A DNA stretch of 64,000 bases from positions 1 to 64,000 of the forward strand of contig NZ_BMEU01000022.1 in the NCBI RefSeq assembly GCF_014637085.1, given 5' to 3'. Below, one piece after another: positions 46,293 through 54,982 of the stretch; position 1 is the stretch's first letter; each line of letters starts with the position of its first letter. The notes beneath the pieces were generated by a model. That model did not search any database. It was not told where the DNA came from and saw only the letters and a program-made list of their open reading frames with translations. The translations under genes and the position numbers were made by a program. The stretch is from Comamonas phosphati (GTDB lineage Bacteria > Pseudomonadota > Gammaproteobacteria > Burkholderiales > Burkholderiaceae_C).

Positions 46293-46399
46293 GGCGCGGC
46301 CCAACCCAGGGACACCGAGGAAGGGCCGCCCCGCACCGAAGGTGTCGTTCCCCTCCCGCGAAGCGAGAGAGGGGGAAGGCGCGAAGCGACTCAGGGGGT
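46293..46399 (-). repeat. Stop-codon-adjacent intergenic repeat, copy 5
   Basis: On the minus strand this copy begins CACCCCCTGAGTCGCTTCGC and ends GGGCCGCGCC, the fullest copy in the window. The TGA in its CCCCCTGAG start is the stop codon of the thiolase-like gene (46391-46393), so the repeat forms the gene end. Both hairpins (GCGC and CCCCTC/GAGGGG) are intact. Confidence 0.82.
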
Positions 46400-47605
46400 G
46401 AGAGCTTCCACCGAGCCCAGCACCGCGGTCGATTGGCTTGAAAGCGTGCCGCCGTTGCCGTGCACCACGGCCGTGCGGTGGTGCTTGAGCTGGCGCGCAC
46501 CGGCCTCGCCGCGTAGCTGGCGCACGGCCTCGATGAGCGCGAAGATGCCGTACATGCCCGGGTGCACGCAGGAAAGGCCGCCGCCATTGGTGTTCACGGC
46601 CAGGCGTCCGCCGGGCGCGATGCCGCCGTTCTCCACGAAGGCACCGCCCTCGCCCTTGGCGCAAAAGCCCAGGTCCTCCAGGAACAGGATGGTGTTGATG
46701 GTGAAGGCGTCGTACACCTGGGCCATGTCCATGTCGGCCGCCTTCAGCCCCGCCATCGCGAAGGCCTGGGCGCCCGACTGTGCCGCGCTGGTCGTCGTCA
46801 GGTCGGGCATGCACGAGATCTGGCGGTTCCAGATCGCCGTGGCGTTGCCCAGCACATAGACCGGGGGCTTGGGGCAATCGCGTGCGCGATCGGCACGCGT
46901 GAGCACGATGGCGCCGCCGCCGTCCGTCACCAGGCAGCAGTCGCGCACGGTGAGCGGGCTGGCAATGGGACGGGCCGCGAGCACGTCCGCTATGGTGAGC
47001 GGGTCGCGCATGAAGGCCTCGGGGTTCTGCTGGGCCCAGGCGCGCGCAGCCACGGCCACCTCGGCCAGCTGCTCGCGCGTGGTGCCGAACTCGTGCATGT
47101 GACGCGCCGCAGCCAGCGCATAGGCGGCCACGGGCAGCACCGGCTCGTAGGGAAACTCGTAGGGCTGCGGGTCGAGAAAGCGGCGCGCGGCCTGGCTTTC
47201 CTTGCGCCCGAAGGTGGCCGAGCGCTGCGCGCTGCCGTAGCACACCAGCACGGCCTGGCACTGCCCGGCCTCCAGCGCGCGCATGGCCGGCAGCAGGTGG
47301 GCGATGAAGCTCGAGCCGCCGATCATGGTGCCGTCCACATAGGTCGGGTTGATGCCGAGGTGCTCGATCACCGGCATGGTCCACATGCTGGCATTGACGC
47401 TGCAGGTGGCCAGGCCGTCGATGTCCCGCATGGTCAGGCCCGCGTCGGCGACGGCCGCGTGCGCGGCGCGCACCAGCAGCGTCATGTCGTCCATGCCGGG
47501 CGCCTCGCCGCAGCCGTAGGTGGCGGCGCCGGCAATGGCCACGCGTCCGCGCAACGGGCGGTTCACGGCAGCGGCATCGAGAAGGGATTGGGGAATGCGG
47601 CTCAT
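46391..47605 (-). CDS. Thiolase-like protein (SCP-x/Ltp2 type)
   Basis: This 404-residue protein belongs to the thiolase superfamily subgroup that works with DUF35 partners. The N-terminus has GRVAIAGAATYGCGEAPGMD; the middle has DIDGLATCSVNASMW, GSSFIAHLLPAMRALEAGQC and AVLVCYGSAQ; the C-terminus has NTNGGGLSCVHPGMYGIFAL and TAVVHGNGGTLSSQSTAVLG. In steroid-degrading actinobacteria such pairs act as retro-aldolases on acyl-CoA side chains; that is the model here but the substrate is unknown. It overlaps the DUF35 gene upstream by four bases. The last codons and stop come from a dispersed repeat. Confidence 0.85.
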   Translation of the reverse strand: MSRIPQSLLDAAAVNRPLRGRVAIAGAATYGCGEAPGMDDMTLLVRAAHAAVADAGLTMRDIDGLATCSVNASMWTMPVIEHLGINPTYVDGTMIGGSSFIAHLLPAMRALEAGQCQAVLVCYGSAQRSATFGRKESQAARRFLDPQPYEFPYEPVLPVAAYALAAARHMHEFGTTREQLAEVAVAARAWAQQNPEAFMRDPLTIADVLAARPIASPLTVRDCCLVTDGGGAIVLTRADRARDCPKPPVYVLGNATAIWNRQISCMPDLTTTSAAQSGAQAFAMAGLKAADMDMAQVYDAFTINTILFLEDLGFCAKGEGGAFVENGGIAPGGRLAVNTNGGGLSCVHPGMYGIFALIEAVRQLRGEAGARQLKHHRTAVVHGNGGTLSSQSTAVLGSVEALTP

Positions 47606-47985
47606 GCGACACCTCCTTGCACTGCGGGCTGGAACAGCACCAGGCCGCGCCCGTCCTTCTGCGCCACATGGGCCTGCACGCGCTGGCCGATGCGCACACC
47701 CACGGGTGCCACGCCCTCGACGCGGCTCATCATGCGCACGCCTTCATCGAGGTCGATCAAGGCCACGTTGTAGTTGCCGCCCACATCCTCCTTGCGCGCG
47801 ATGGTGGTGCTGGAATACACGGTGCCCAGGCCGCTGGCGCGCACCCAGCGCAGCGGGCTGGCCCCGCAGTGGGGGCACAGCTCACGCGGCGTGAACACAT
47901 GTTGGTGGCACTGCGGGCAGTGCTGTATGCAGAAGCGGCCGGCGTCGAGCTCGGCCTGGTAATGGGTGTGTGCGCTCAGGTGCAT
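47602..47985 (-). CDS. DUF35 / OB-fold Zn-ribbon acyl-CoA-associated protein
   Basis: This protein of about 127 residues has the DUF35 layout. A rubredoxin-like Zn ribbon holds four cysteines in FCIQHCPQCHQHVFTPRELC and then CPHC. An OB-fold domain follows, with LGTVYSSTTIARKEDVGG, YNVALIDLDEGVRMMSRV and GQRVQAHVAQ. DUF35 proteins bind thiolase-like partners and help with acyl-CoA binding. It overlaps the thiolase-like gene (ATGA), which fixes the pairing. The start is placed at 47985 (MHLSAHTHYQ); a frame 20 residues longer, from 48045, is possible. Confidence 0.85.
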   Translation of the reverse strand: MHLSAHTHYQAELDAGRFCIQHCPQCHQHVFTPRELCPHCGASPLRWVRASGLGTVYSSTTIARKEDVGGNYNVALIDLDEGVRMMSRVEGVAPVGVRIGQRVQAHVAQKDGRGLVLFQPAVQGGVA

Positions 47986-48093
47986 GTAGGCGTTCTCGCG
48001 GGAGCTGTCATGGTGGCCGCCAGCATGCCCGCATCGCCACCGCACTTCAATTCGGCAATCTGAAAGGGCGTCTTCAGTGGGCCGGTGGGCGGA

Positions 48094-49002
48094 CTACGCC
48101 ATCGCATGGCCGCCAGTGGCGGCGAAGCGCTCCAGGACCAGGTCCCGGATCCGGCTGGCGGCTGGCGTCAGCGCAAGCTGGCGCGGCCAGACCAGGTTCA
48201 AGTGCGTGCGCAGCTCGGGGCCGTCGAGGGGAACCAGGCGCGGCAGCCCCGCCGCCAGTTGCCCGAAGCTTTGCGGCGCGAACCCCACCCCCAGGCCCTT
48301 TTGCGCCATCAGCAGCATGGGCAGGGTCTCGCCGCCCCAGTACACCACGTTCGGGACAAAGCCCGCCTGCTGGCAGGCGCGCAGCACCATGTCGGAGATG
48401 CCGGTGCCCAGAGGCGAGCGGTGCAGCAAAAAACGGTCGTGGCGCAGGTCTTCGAGCCGCACCCGCTCACGGCCAGCCTGGGGGTGGCCTGGCGGCAGCG
48501 CCACCCGCAAGGGTTCATCCATGATGACCCGCGTTTCCAGCTCGGGGGCCATGTATTCGCTGCGCGAGATGATCAGGTCCAGACTGCGCTCGCGCAGGCG
48601 CTGCAGCATGTAGACCGCCTCGCCCTCCTGTACATGAACCGTGATGTCCAGCCCGCTGGCACGCAGATCCTCCATCACACCGGGCATGACGAACAGGCTG
48701 GCCGCCGTGGCGCAGCCGATATGCACGCTGCCGCGCGCGCCCTGCTCGGCCTCGCGCAGCTCGCGGCGCATGTTCTGCAGGTTGGCCAGCAGCGCCTTGG
48801 CGCGCAGGTAGAACAGGGCACCCGTCGCCGTGGGGGCCAGCCGGTGTCCGCTGCGGTCGAACAGCGTGACTCCCAGTTCATCCTCCAGCTTGCGCAGCAG
48901 GATGCTGAGCGGCGGCTGCGTCATATGCAGGCGCGTGGCGGCGGCGGACACGCTGCCCTGCTCGTAGACCGCGACAAAGCATTTCAGGCGATGCTCATCC
49001 AT
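48094..49002 (-). CDS. LysR family transcriptional regulator (3)
   Basis: This 302-residue protein has an N-terminal HTH (MDEHRLKCFVAVYEQGSVSA, HMTQPPLSILLRKLEDELGV, LFDRSGHRLAPTATGALF) and an effector domain from about residue 88 (SVHIGCATAASLFVMPGVM) with RERSLDLIISRSEY. It is divergent from a Bug gene at 49113 and a metallopeptidase gene, which it probably controls. The 110-bp intergenic region is very AT-rich and begins with a T-N11-A palindrome. Confidence 0.92.
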   Translation of the reverse strand: MDEHRLKCFVAVYEQGSVSAAATRLHMTQPPLSILLRKLEDELGVTLFDRSGHRLAPTATGALFYLRAKALLANLQNMRRELREAEQGARGSVHIGCATAASLFVMPGVMEDLRASGLDITVHVQEGEAVYMLQRLRERSLDLIISRSEYMAPELETRVIMDEPLRVALPPGHPQAGRERVRLEDLRHDRFLLHRSPLGTGISDMVLRACQQAGFVPNVVYWGGETLPMLLMAQKGLGVGFAPQSFGQLAAGLPRLVPLDGPELRTHLNLVWPRQLALTPAASRIRDLVLERFAATGGHAMA

Positions 49003-49003
49003 A

Positions 49004-49016
49004 TATTCAATGAATA
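49004..49016. promoter_or_regulatory. LysR-type box (T-N11-A)
   Basis: TATTCAATGAATA is a perfect palindrome of the T-N11-A form two bases before the lysR start. A related run ATTCATTCATTG lies 37 bp away (about 49042), beside TTTATATATATTAG, a possible -10 region. Confidence 0.6.
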
Positions 49017-49112
49017 AAAAAACACTTTATATATATTAGACATTCATTCATTGCCTTCCTAGACTCCGATGCACAACGCAATGCGCGGCACCCTCCCGCC
49101 GCCACAGGAGAC

Positions 49113-50108
49113 ATGGATATGCGCTACCTTCGTCGTCGGGCCATGGGCCTGGCAGCCGCCCTTTGCCTCACTCCCCTGCTGGGCCTGCATGCGGCCCACG
49201 CGCAGACTGACTGGCCCAAGCGCACCCTCAAGATCGTCGTACCCTATCCGGCGGGCGGCACGGCCGACGCCATGGGACGCCTAGTGGCCAACAAGCTGGG
49301 CGGGGCGCTCAAGGCCAGCGTCGTGGTGGAGAACATTCCCGGCGGTGCCACCGTGCCGGGCGCGCTGGCCGTCATGCGCGATGCGGCGGATGGCCACACC
49401 TTGCTCATGGCCAGCGACAACACGCTCAACGTCAACCACTGGCTGCTCAAGGATGCGCGCTACGACGGGGACCGGGATTTCATGCCCGTGACCGTGCTCA
49501 ATACCTATCCCCACTGGCTGATCGTCAACCCCCAGGGGTCCTACAAGAGCCTGGACGACCTGGTCAAGGCCATTCAGGCCAGGCCGGGCAAGGTTTCCAT
49601 CAGCGTCAACACCATCGGCGGCGCGGCCCATCTGGCGCTGGACAACTGGCGCCGGCAGAACGGGCTGAACTTCGAGATCGTGCCCTACCGCGGCTCGCCC
49701 CCGGCCGTGACCGACCTGATCGGCGGCCACACCGACGCCCATCTGGACGTGGTGGGCTCCTCCATCCCCCATGCGCGCAGCGGGCGCGTGCTGCCCGTGG
49801 CCGTGCTGCAGGGCGCGCCGATCAAGGAGTTCCCCAAGGCCGTCACGCAAGACCCCAGGGACCCCAAGGCCCTGGTCGTGCAGTCCAACCTGTCGGTGGT
49901 GATGCGCGCCGGCACGCCGCAGGCGGTGCTGGACAAGGTCTATGCCGTGCTGCGAGCGGGCGCCAGGGACGAGGACTTCGCCCACACCTTGTCCATGCTG
50001 AGCCTGGACCCGGTGCTGCTGGAGCCCGCCAAGGCCAAGGCCTTCCTGCTGCAGGAAACCAAGCGCTACGGCGTGCTGGTTGAAAAGTCGGGCCTAGAAA
50101 AGCAATAA
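49113..50108 (+). CDS. Bug family periplasmic binding protein (3)
   Basis: This 331-residue protein begins MDMRYLRRRAMGLAAALCLT, with a signal peptide ending AHAQT. Bug motifs are LKIVVPYPAGGTADAMGRLV, VVVENIPGGATVPGA, VPYRGSPPAVTDLIGGHTDA and LPVAVLQGAPIKEFP. The ligand-loop Asp is present in GGTADAMG. The GG-ATV-PG stretch differs from the usual GAGG. It starts the operon that continues with an M81 metallopeptidase 12 bp later, and is divergent from LysR (3), suggesting capture of a substrate cleaved by the peptidase. Confidence 0.9.
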   Translation: MDMRYLRRRAMGLAAALCLTPLLGLHAAHAQTDWPKRTLKIVVPYPAGGTADAMGRLVANKLGGALKASVVVENIPGGATVPGALAVMRDAADGHTLLMASDNTLNVNHWLLKDARYDGDRDFMPVTVLNTYPHWLIVNPQGSYKSLDDLVKAIQARPGKVSISVNTIGGAAHLALDNWRRQNGLNFEIVPYRGSPPAVTDLIGGHTDAHLDVVGSSIPHARSGRVLPVAVLQGAPIKEFPKAVTQDPRDPKALVVQSNLSVVMRAGTPQAVLDKVYAVLRAGARDEDFAHTLSMLSLDPVLLEPAKAKAFLLQETKRYGVLVEKSGLEKQ

Positions 50109-50120
50109 GAAAGCAATACC

Positions 50121-51647
50121 ATGAAATTTGTTATCGCCCTGATCCGCCACGAGACGAACACCTTCTCACCCATCCCCACCGTTCTCAGTGATTTTCGCCG
50201 CGGCACCGGCCAGGGCCCGGCCTATGGTGAGGCGGCGCGCCTGGCTTGCGAGGGCACGAAGAATGCCGCCACCGCCTATCTCGACATGGCACGCGAAATG
50301 GACGCCGAGGTGGACTTCGCAGTCTATGCCGGCGCCGTGCCCAGCGGCGTGGTGACGCGCGAGGCCTTCGAGCACCTGTGCGATGCCGTGATGCGCAGCG
50401 CCTCCCAGGGCTGCGACGCGGTACTGCTGGATCTGCACGGTGCCATGGTGGTGGATGGTTACCCGGACGCCGAGGGCGAGCTGCTGCGCCGCCTGCGCGC
50501 ATGCACCCCTCCGGGGCTGCCGATCGGCGTGGCGCTGGACTTCCACGCCAACTTCAGCCACGAACTGATCCGCAACGCCACGGTGATCGCCGGCTACTGC
50601 ACCTACCCGCATGTGGACATTTACGAGACCGGCGCCCGCGTGGCGCGCAACATACGCGCGCTGCTGGAGGGCCGTAGCCAGCCCGTGTTGCTGTGGCGCC
50701 GCCTGCCCATGCTCACGCACATGCTGCGCCAGACGCCGGCGCTGCAGCCCATGAAGGACCTCATGGACCGGGCCATGCAGGCCGAGCGCGATGGCGAGGT
50801 GTGCCTTGCCTCGGTCTTCGGCGGTTTCCCGCTGTCCGACATTCCCTGTGCGGGCCTGTCAGTGGTCATTGCTGCCGAGCAAGGCCAGATCGAGGACAGT
50901 CAACACCTGCTCGACGAGCTGTGCGAGCTGGCCTGGTCGCGCCGCGCGGATTTTGTGTTCCCCAGCGAGTCCGTGCCCGCATCTATCACCCATGCCAAGA
51001 CCCTGCGCGAAGGCCCTGTGCTGCTGATCGACCATGGCGACAACTGCGGCGCCGGTGGCGTCACCGACATCATGGATGTGCTCGAAGAAGTACTCAAGCA
51101 AGGCCTGGAAGACGTGGTCGCCGGCCCCTTCTGGGACCCCGCCACGGTGGCCGCGCTGTTCGAGCGCGGCGTGGGCGCCGAGGTCACGGTGGACGTCGGC
51201 GGCAAGACCGACATGCCGGCCCTGGGGTTGAAGGGCCGGCCGCTGCGCCTGACGGGCATGGTCGAGCGCCTGACGGATGGCGAATACACCGTCACCGGCC
51301 CCATGTTCACGGGCGTGCGCCAGAGCCTGGGCCGCACCGCCGTGCTGCGCGTGGGCACGGTGCAGGTCTTCATCAGCGAGCGGCCTCAGGAACCCTACGA
51401 CACCGGCGTGTTCACCCATGCCGGCGTGGACCCGGCACGGTGCAAATATGTGCTGCTCAAGTCGCGCCAACATTTCCGCGCCGGGTTCGGCCCTTTCGCC
51501 AGGCACATCGTGCTCGTCAGCGGGCCCGGTGTATGCAGTTCGGACTACGAGCTGTTCCCATTCCAGCATCTGAGCCGCCCCATGTACCCGCTGGATGCCG
51601 ACGCCAGCCCGGCCCACGGCGACGGCTGGGTACCGGCCGGCGCCTGA
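50121..51647 (+). CDS. M81 family metallopeptidase (microcystinase C / MlrC-like)
   Basis: This 508-residue protein belongs to the MlrC family. Visible family sequence includes FVIALIRHETNTFSPIPTVL, AVLLDLHGAMVVDGYPDAEG (metal Asp and His), VALDFHANFSHELI, VIAGYCTYPHVDIYETGARV, LIDHGDNCGAGGVTDIM and GPFWDPATVA. MlrC cleaves linear microcystin products in some sphingomonads, but most family members act on unknown substrates. No signal peptide is seen, so it should be cytosolic. Gene order Bug, M81, TauE permease, Bug, M20 suggests uptake and stepwise hydrolysis of an amide-type compound. Confidence 0.9.
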   Translation: MKFVIALIRHETNTFSPIPTVLSDFRRGTGQGPAYGEAARLACEGTKNAATAYLDMAREMDAEVDFAVYAGAVPSGVVTREAFEHLCDAVMRSASQGCDAVLLDLHGAMVVDGYPDAEGELLRRLRACTPPGLPIGVALDFHANFSHELIRNATVIAGYCTYPHVDIYETGARVARNIRALLEGRSQPVLLWRRLPMLTHMLRQTPALQPMKDLMDRAMQAERDGEVCLASVFGGFPLSDIPCAGLSVVIAAEQGQIEDSQHLLDELCELAWSRRADFVFPSESVPASITHAKTLREGPVLLIDHGDNCGAGGVTDIMDVLEEVLKQGLEDVVAGPFWDPATVAALFERGVGAEVTVDVGGKTDMPALGLKGRPLRLTGMVERLTDGEYTVTGPMFTGVRQSLGRTAVLRVGTVQVFISERPQEPYDTGVFTHAGVDPARCKYVLLKSRQHFRAGFGPFARHIVLVSGPGVCSSDYELFPFQHLSRPMYPLDADASPAHGDGWVPAGA

Positions 51648-51663
51648 TAGGCGCGCAGCAACC

Positions 51664-52404
51664 ATGCTCCAAGAACTGCTCTACCCCGCCGCGGTCGTGC
51701 TGCTGGGCTATGTGGTGCTCGGCATAACGGGCTTTGGCTCGGCCCTGGTCATCGTGCCTCTGCTGGCCTGGCGCTGGCCGCTGCCCGAGGTGGTGCCTCT
51801 GGTGCTGCTGCTCGATGTGCCGGCCTCGCTGCTGCTGGGCGGGCTGAACCTGCGCCACGTGAACTTCGCCGAACTGCGGCGCTTGCTGCCGGGCATGGTG
51901 GCCGGCGCCCTGGTCGGTTTGTGGCTGTCCACGCGGCTGGACAGCCGCTGGCCGCTGCTGGCCCTGGGCCTGTATGTGACGGCGGTGGGCGCGCAGGCCC
52001 TGCGCAACGCGCCGTCGCAGCATCGCCAGTTGGCCGCCCCCTGGAGCTATGCCGCGGGCGGAGCGATCGGCCTGGTGGAAATGCTGTTCGGCACCGCGGG
52101 CCCGCTGATGGTCGCCTGGCTTGCCCGGCGCCTGCCCGACGTGCAGGTGCTGCGTGCCAGCACGCCCGTGGTGATCACCGTCAGCGCCAGCGCGGCCTTG
52201 CTGACCATGGGCTGGGCGGGCCGCCTGTCCCATGCCGATCTGTGGTGGCGCTGGCTGGGCCTGGCGAGCGTTGCGGCCTGTGGCGTGACGATCGGCAACC
52301 GCTGGGTACGCCGCGTGTCACCTGGGCTTTTGCGCAAGCTGATCTGCGCCTTGCTGGTCATCAGTGGACTGACACTGGTGGTGCACGCCCTCCAGGTGCA
52401 ATAG
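51664..52404 (+). CDS. TauE/SafE family permease
   Basis: This 246-residue inner-membrane protein has about eight hydrophobic segments. Marks are VVLGITGFGSALVIVPLLAW and LVVHALQV at the end, with a middle GAIGLVEMLFGTAGPLMVAW that repeats the first half's pattern. TauE/SafE proteins carry sulfoacetate, sulfite or organic anions out of the cell, or other anions in. The start at 51664 is used because the first membrane segment begins there; the longer frame upstream is antisense to the peptidase end. It lies 16 bp behind the M81 gene. No sulfur-metabolism gene is next to it. Confidence 0.88.
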   Translation: MLQELLYPAAVVLLGYVVLGITGFGSALVIVPLLAWRWPLPEVVPLVLLLDVPASLLLGGLNLRHVNFAELRRLLPGMVAGALVGLWLSTRLDSRWPLLALGLYVTAVGAQALRNAPSQHRQLAAPWSYAAGGAIGLVEMLFGTAGPLMVAWLARRLPDVQVLRASTPVVITVSASAALLTMGWAGRLSHADLWWRWLGLASVAACGVTIGNRWVRRVSPGLLRKLICALLVISGLTLVVHALQVQ

Positions 52405-52495
52405 GCGGCGTCCCAACGAGGCACTTTTGGACGCCATATCGACCCATCTCACATCAAAAAAAGATAAGTTTCACCCCCCCAAGGAGCCAGGAGAC

Positions 52496-53479
52496 ATGCT
52501 TTACTCATCGATTGCCAAAGTCACGGCCATTGCGCTGGGTTGCGCGTTGCTGACCCACGTTGCAGCCGCGCAAGATCCATCGAATACGCCGATCAAGATC
52601 ATCATCGGCTTTCCGGCCGGCGGGGCGCTGGACAGCATGTCGCGCGCCATGGCGGAAAAGCTGCGCGCCGACTGGGGCAGAACGGTCATCGTGGACAACA
52701 GGCCCGGTGCCAGCACTCATATCGCCCTGCTGGCGGTGAAGCGCTCGCCCGCGGATGGCAACACCATTTTGATCAGCCCCGCTCCGCCGTTTGTCACGCA
52801 CCCGCTGACCTACGACAAGCTGCCATTCGACCCCGACAAGGACCTCATCCCCGTGGCGCACCTGGCCGACACGCCGCTGGTGGCCACCACCTCCGCCAGC
52901 AGCCCCTATTCGTCGATGCGGGACTACCTGGACTGGGTCAAGAAGAACCCCCAGGACACCAGCGTGGGCATGGTGACCATGGGCGGGGTTTTGCATTTCG
53001 GTCTGCTGCAATTGAACCAGCAAAGGGGTTTGAACCTGACGCCGATCGCCTACAAGGGCGCCCCTCCCATGCTGACCGATGAAATCGGCGGCGTTCTGCC
53101 CGTGGGCATGGACACGGTGGCTTCCGCAGGCGAGCTGGGAAAGGCCGGAAAAATCAAATACCTGGGCGTTCCGGGGATGGAGCGCTCCAAGCTCATTCCC
53201 AATGTCCCCACCTTTCAGGAGCAGGGGGTTCCTGGATTCGAAAATGCAGCCAGCTGGTATGCAGCCTTCGTTCCCGCCGGCACGCCCCCATCCGTGGTGA
53301 GCAAGCTGGAAAAGACGATGATCAAAATCGTTCAGGACCCCGAGTTTTCCGCCCGGATGGCCCAGATCGGCATCGTCACCACGGGCCGGCCGGGTGCCGA
53401 CGTCGCAGCGCTGGCCAAGAAGCAACGCGAGGCATCGCGGCCCATGGTCGAAAAGTCGGGCTATCGGGCGACGCAGTAG
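52496..53479 (+). CDS. Bug family periplasmic binding protein (4)
   Basis: This 327-residue protein begins MLYSSIAKVTAIALGCALLT, with a signal peptide ending VAAAQ, preceded by AAGGAG at the proper distance. Bug motifs are IKIIIGFPAGGALDSMSRAM, VIVDNRPGASTHIALLAVKR, IAYKGAPPMLTDEIGGV and FQEQGVPGFENAASWYA. It is somewhat poorer in GC than the other copies and less strictly conserved (DEIGGVLP instead of DLIGGQVD). It lies 91 bp behind TauE and 254 bp before the M20 gene. Confidence 0.88.
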   Translation: MLYSSIAKVTAIALGCALLTHVAAAQDPSNTPIKIIIGFPAGGALDSMSRAMAEKLRADWGRTVIVDNRPGASTHIALLAVKRSPADGNTILISPAPPFVTHPLTYDKLPFDPDKDLIPVAHLADTPLVATTSASSPYSSMRDYLDWVKKNPQDTSVGMVTMGGVLHFGLLQLNQQRGLNLTPIAYKGAPPMLTDEIGGVLPVGMDTVASAGELGKAGKIKYLGVPGMERSKLIPNVPTFQEQGVPGFENAASWYAAFVPAGTPPSVVSKLEKTMIKIVQDPEFSARMAQIGIVTTGRPGADVAALAKKQREASRPMVEKSGYRATQ

Positions 53480-53733
53480 CCCTTCGCGGGGATGGCCCTC
53501 CTCGCACGGGGGCTCGCCGTCTTGATGCCCCGGGCCCATTGCTCCGGCTCGATGCCAGCGCAGCACGCCATTCCGTGCTGCGAGGTGCGCATCGGTACAA
53601 ATCCGGCTTCGAAATTCAGCAAGCTCACATTTGCGAAAGGCGAAGAGGTGTCGTCAGTGGGCATGCATAGGATTGGCACCCATGTGCGCATGATTTTTTT
53701 GCATGCGATGCCAAGAAACGACACCGAACATCC

Positions 53734-54918
53734 ATGGATTCATCCGCATCCTCCGACGCATTGCTGCACGCCATGCGCGCCCTGTCACCCGAGTTCATCG
53801 CCATCCGGCGAGACATCCACGCCCATCCGGAACTGGCCTTCGAGGAGCGCCGCACCAGCGACCTCGTCGCGCAACGGCTGGCCTCCTGGGGCTACCAGGT
53901 GCACCGCGGCCTGGGCGGCACCGGTGTCGTGGCAACCCTGCGCAAGGGCAGCGGCAGCCGCACACTGGGCATACGCGCCGACATGGACGCGCTGCCCATC
54001 CAGGAAAAGACCGGGCTGGACTACGCCAGCCGCCACGGCGGCAAGATGCATGCCTGCGGCCACGACGGCCACACCGCCATGCTGCTGTGCGCGGCCCGCT
54101 ACCTGGCCGAGACGGCCACTTTCAACGGCACGCTGCACCTGATCTTCCAGCCCGCCGAGGAAAACGAAGGCGGCGCGCTGCGCATGGTGGACGAAGGCCT
54201 GTTCACGCTGTTTCCCTGTGACGAGGTCTATGCGCTGCACAACTCTCCGGGCCTGCCCGTGGGCCAGATGGCCATCAGCGCAGGGCCATCGATGGCCTCG
54301 TTCGACCGCGCCACGGTGACGCTGCGCGGGCGCGGCGCCCATGGCGCCATGCCGCACCATGGCATCGACCCCATGCAGTGCGCGGCCAGCATCACGCTAG
54401 GGCTGCAGTCCATCGTCTCGCGCGAAATTGACGCCCTCAAGTCGGCCGTGATCACCGTGGGCTCGATACAGGCCGGCGAGGCCTACAACGTGGTGCCCGA
54501 AAGCGCGCAGCTCAAGATCGGCGTGCGCACGCTCGACCCCAAGGTGCGCACGCTGGTGGAGCAGCGCATCCGCGAATTCATCGCCGCGCAGGCGCAGAGC
54601 TACCAGCTGCAGGCCGAGGTGGTCTACGAACGCAAGTACCCGGTGCTGGTCAACCACGGCGCGCAAACCGAGACCGCACGCCAGGCCGCCATCCGGCTGC
54701 TGGGCGCCGGGAACGTGCAGGAGCGCCCGCCGGTCATGGGCAGCGAGGACTTCGCCTACATGCTGGAGCACCGGCCGGGCGCCTATATCCGCCTGGGCAA
54801 TGGCACGGGCGAGGACGGTGGCTGCATGGTGCACAACCCCAAGTACGACTTCAACGATCAGGCCCTGCCCATAGGCGCCGCCTTCTGGGCGCACCTGGCG
54901 CAAAGCTGCCTGAGCTGA
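53734..54918 (+). CDS. M20 family amidohydrolase (hippurate hydrolase-like)
   Basis: This 394-residue enzyme has the di-metal M20D pattern: IRRDIHAHPELAFEERRTSD, GIRADMDALPIQEKTGL, MHACGHDGHTAMLL (metal Cys and His), LIFQPAEENEGGA, MPHHGIDPM and MGSEDFAYML (metal ligand). It hydrolyses N-acyl amino acids or related amides in the cytosol; no signal peptide is seen. The exact substrate is open. A 254-bp gap separates it from the upstream Bug gene, and a GDSL lipoprotein gene follows after 64 bp. Together with the M81 gene it hints at a pathway for an N-acylated or peptide-like compound. Confidence 0.92.
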   Translation: MDSSASSDALLHAMRALSPEFIAIRRDIHAHPELAFEERRTSDLVAQRLASWGYQVHRGLGGTGVVATLRKGSGSRTLGIRADMDALPIQEKTGLDYASRHGGKMHACGHDGHTAMLLCAARYLAETATFNGTLHLIFQPAEENEGGALRMVDEGLFTLFPCDEVYALHNSPGLPVGQMAISAGPSMASFDRATVTLRGRGAHGAMPHHGIDPMQCAASITLGLQSIVSREIDALKSAVITVGSIQAGEAYNVVPESAQLKIGVRTLDPKVRTLVEQRIREFIAAQAQSYQLQAEVVYERKYPVLVNHGAQTETARQAAIRLLGAGNVQERPPVMGSEDFAYMLEHRPGAYIRLGNGTGEDGGCMVHNPKYDFNDQALPIGAAFWAHLAQSCLS

Positions 54919-54982
54919 CCCGGCGGGCCGCCGGCGGCGCCTGTGGTCACGACACCAAAGCACCTCAAACAAGGAAAAAAGC

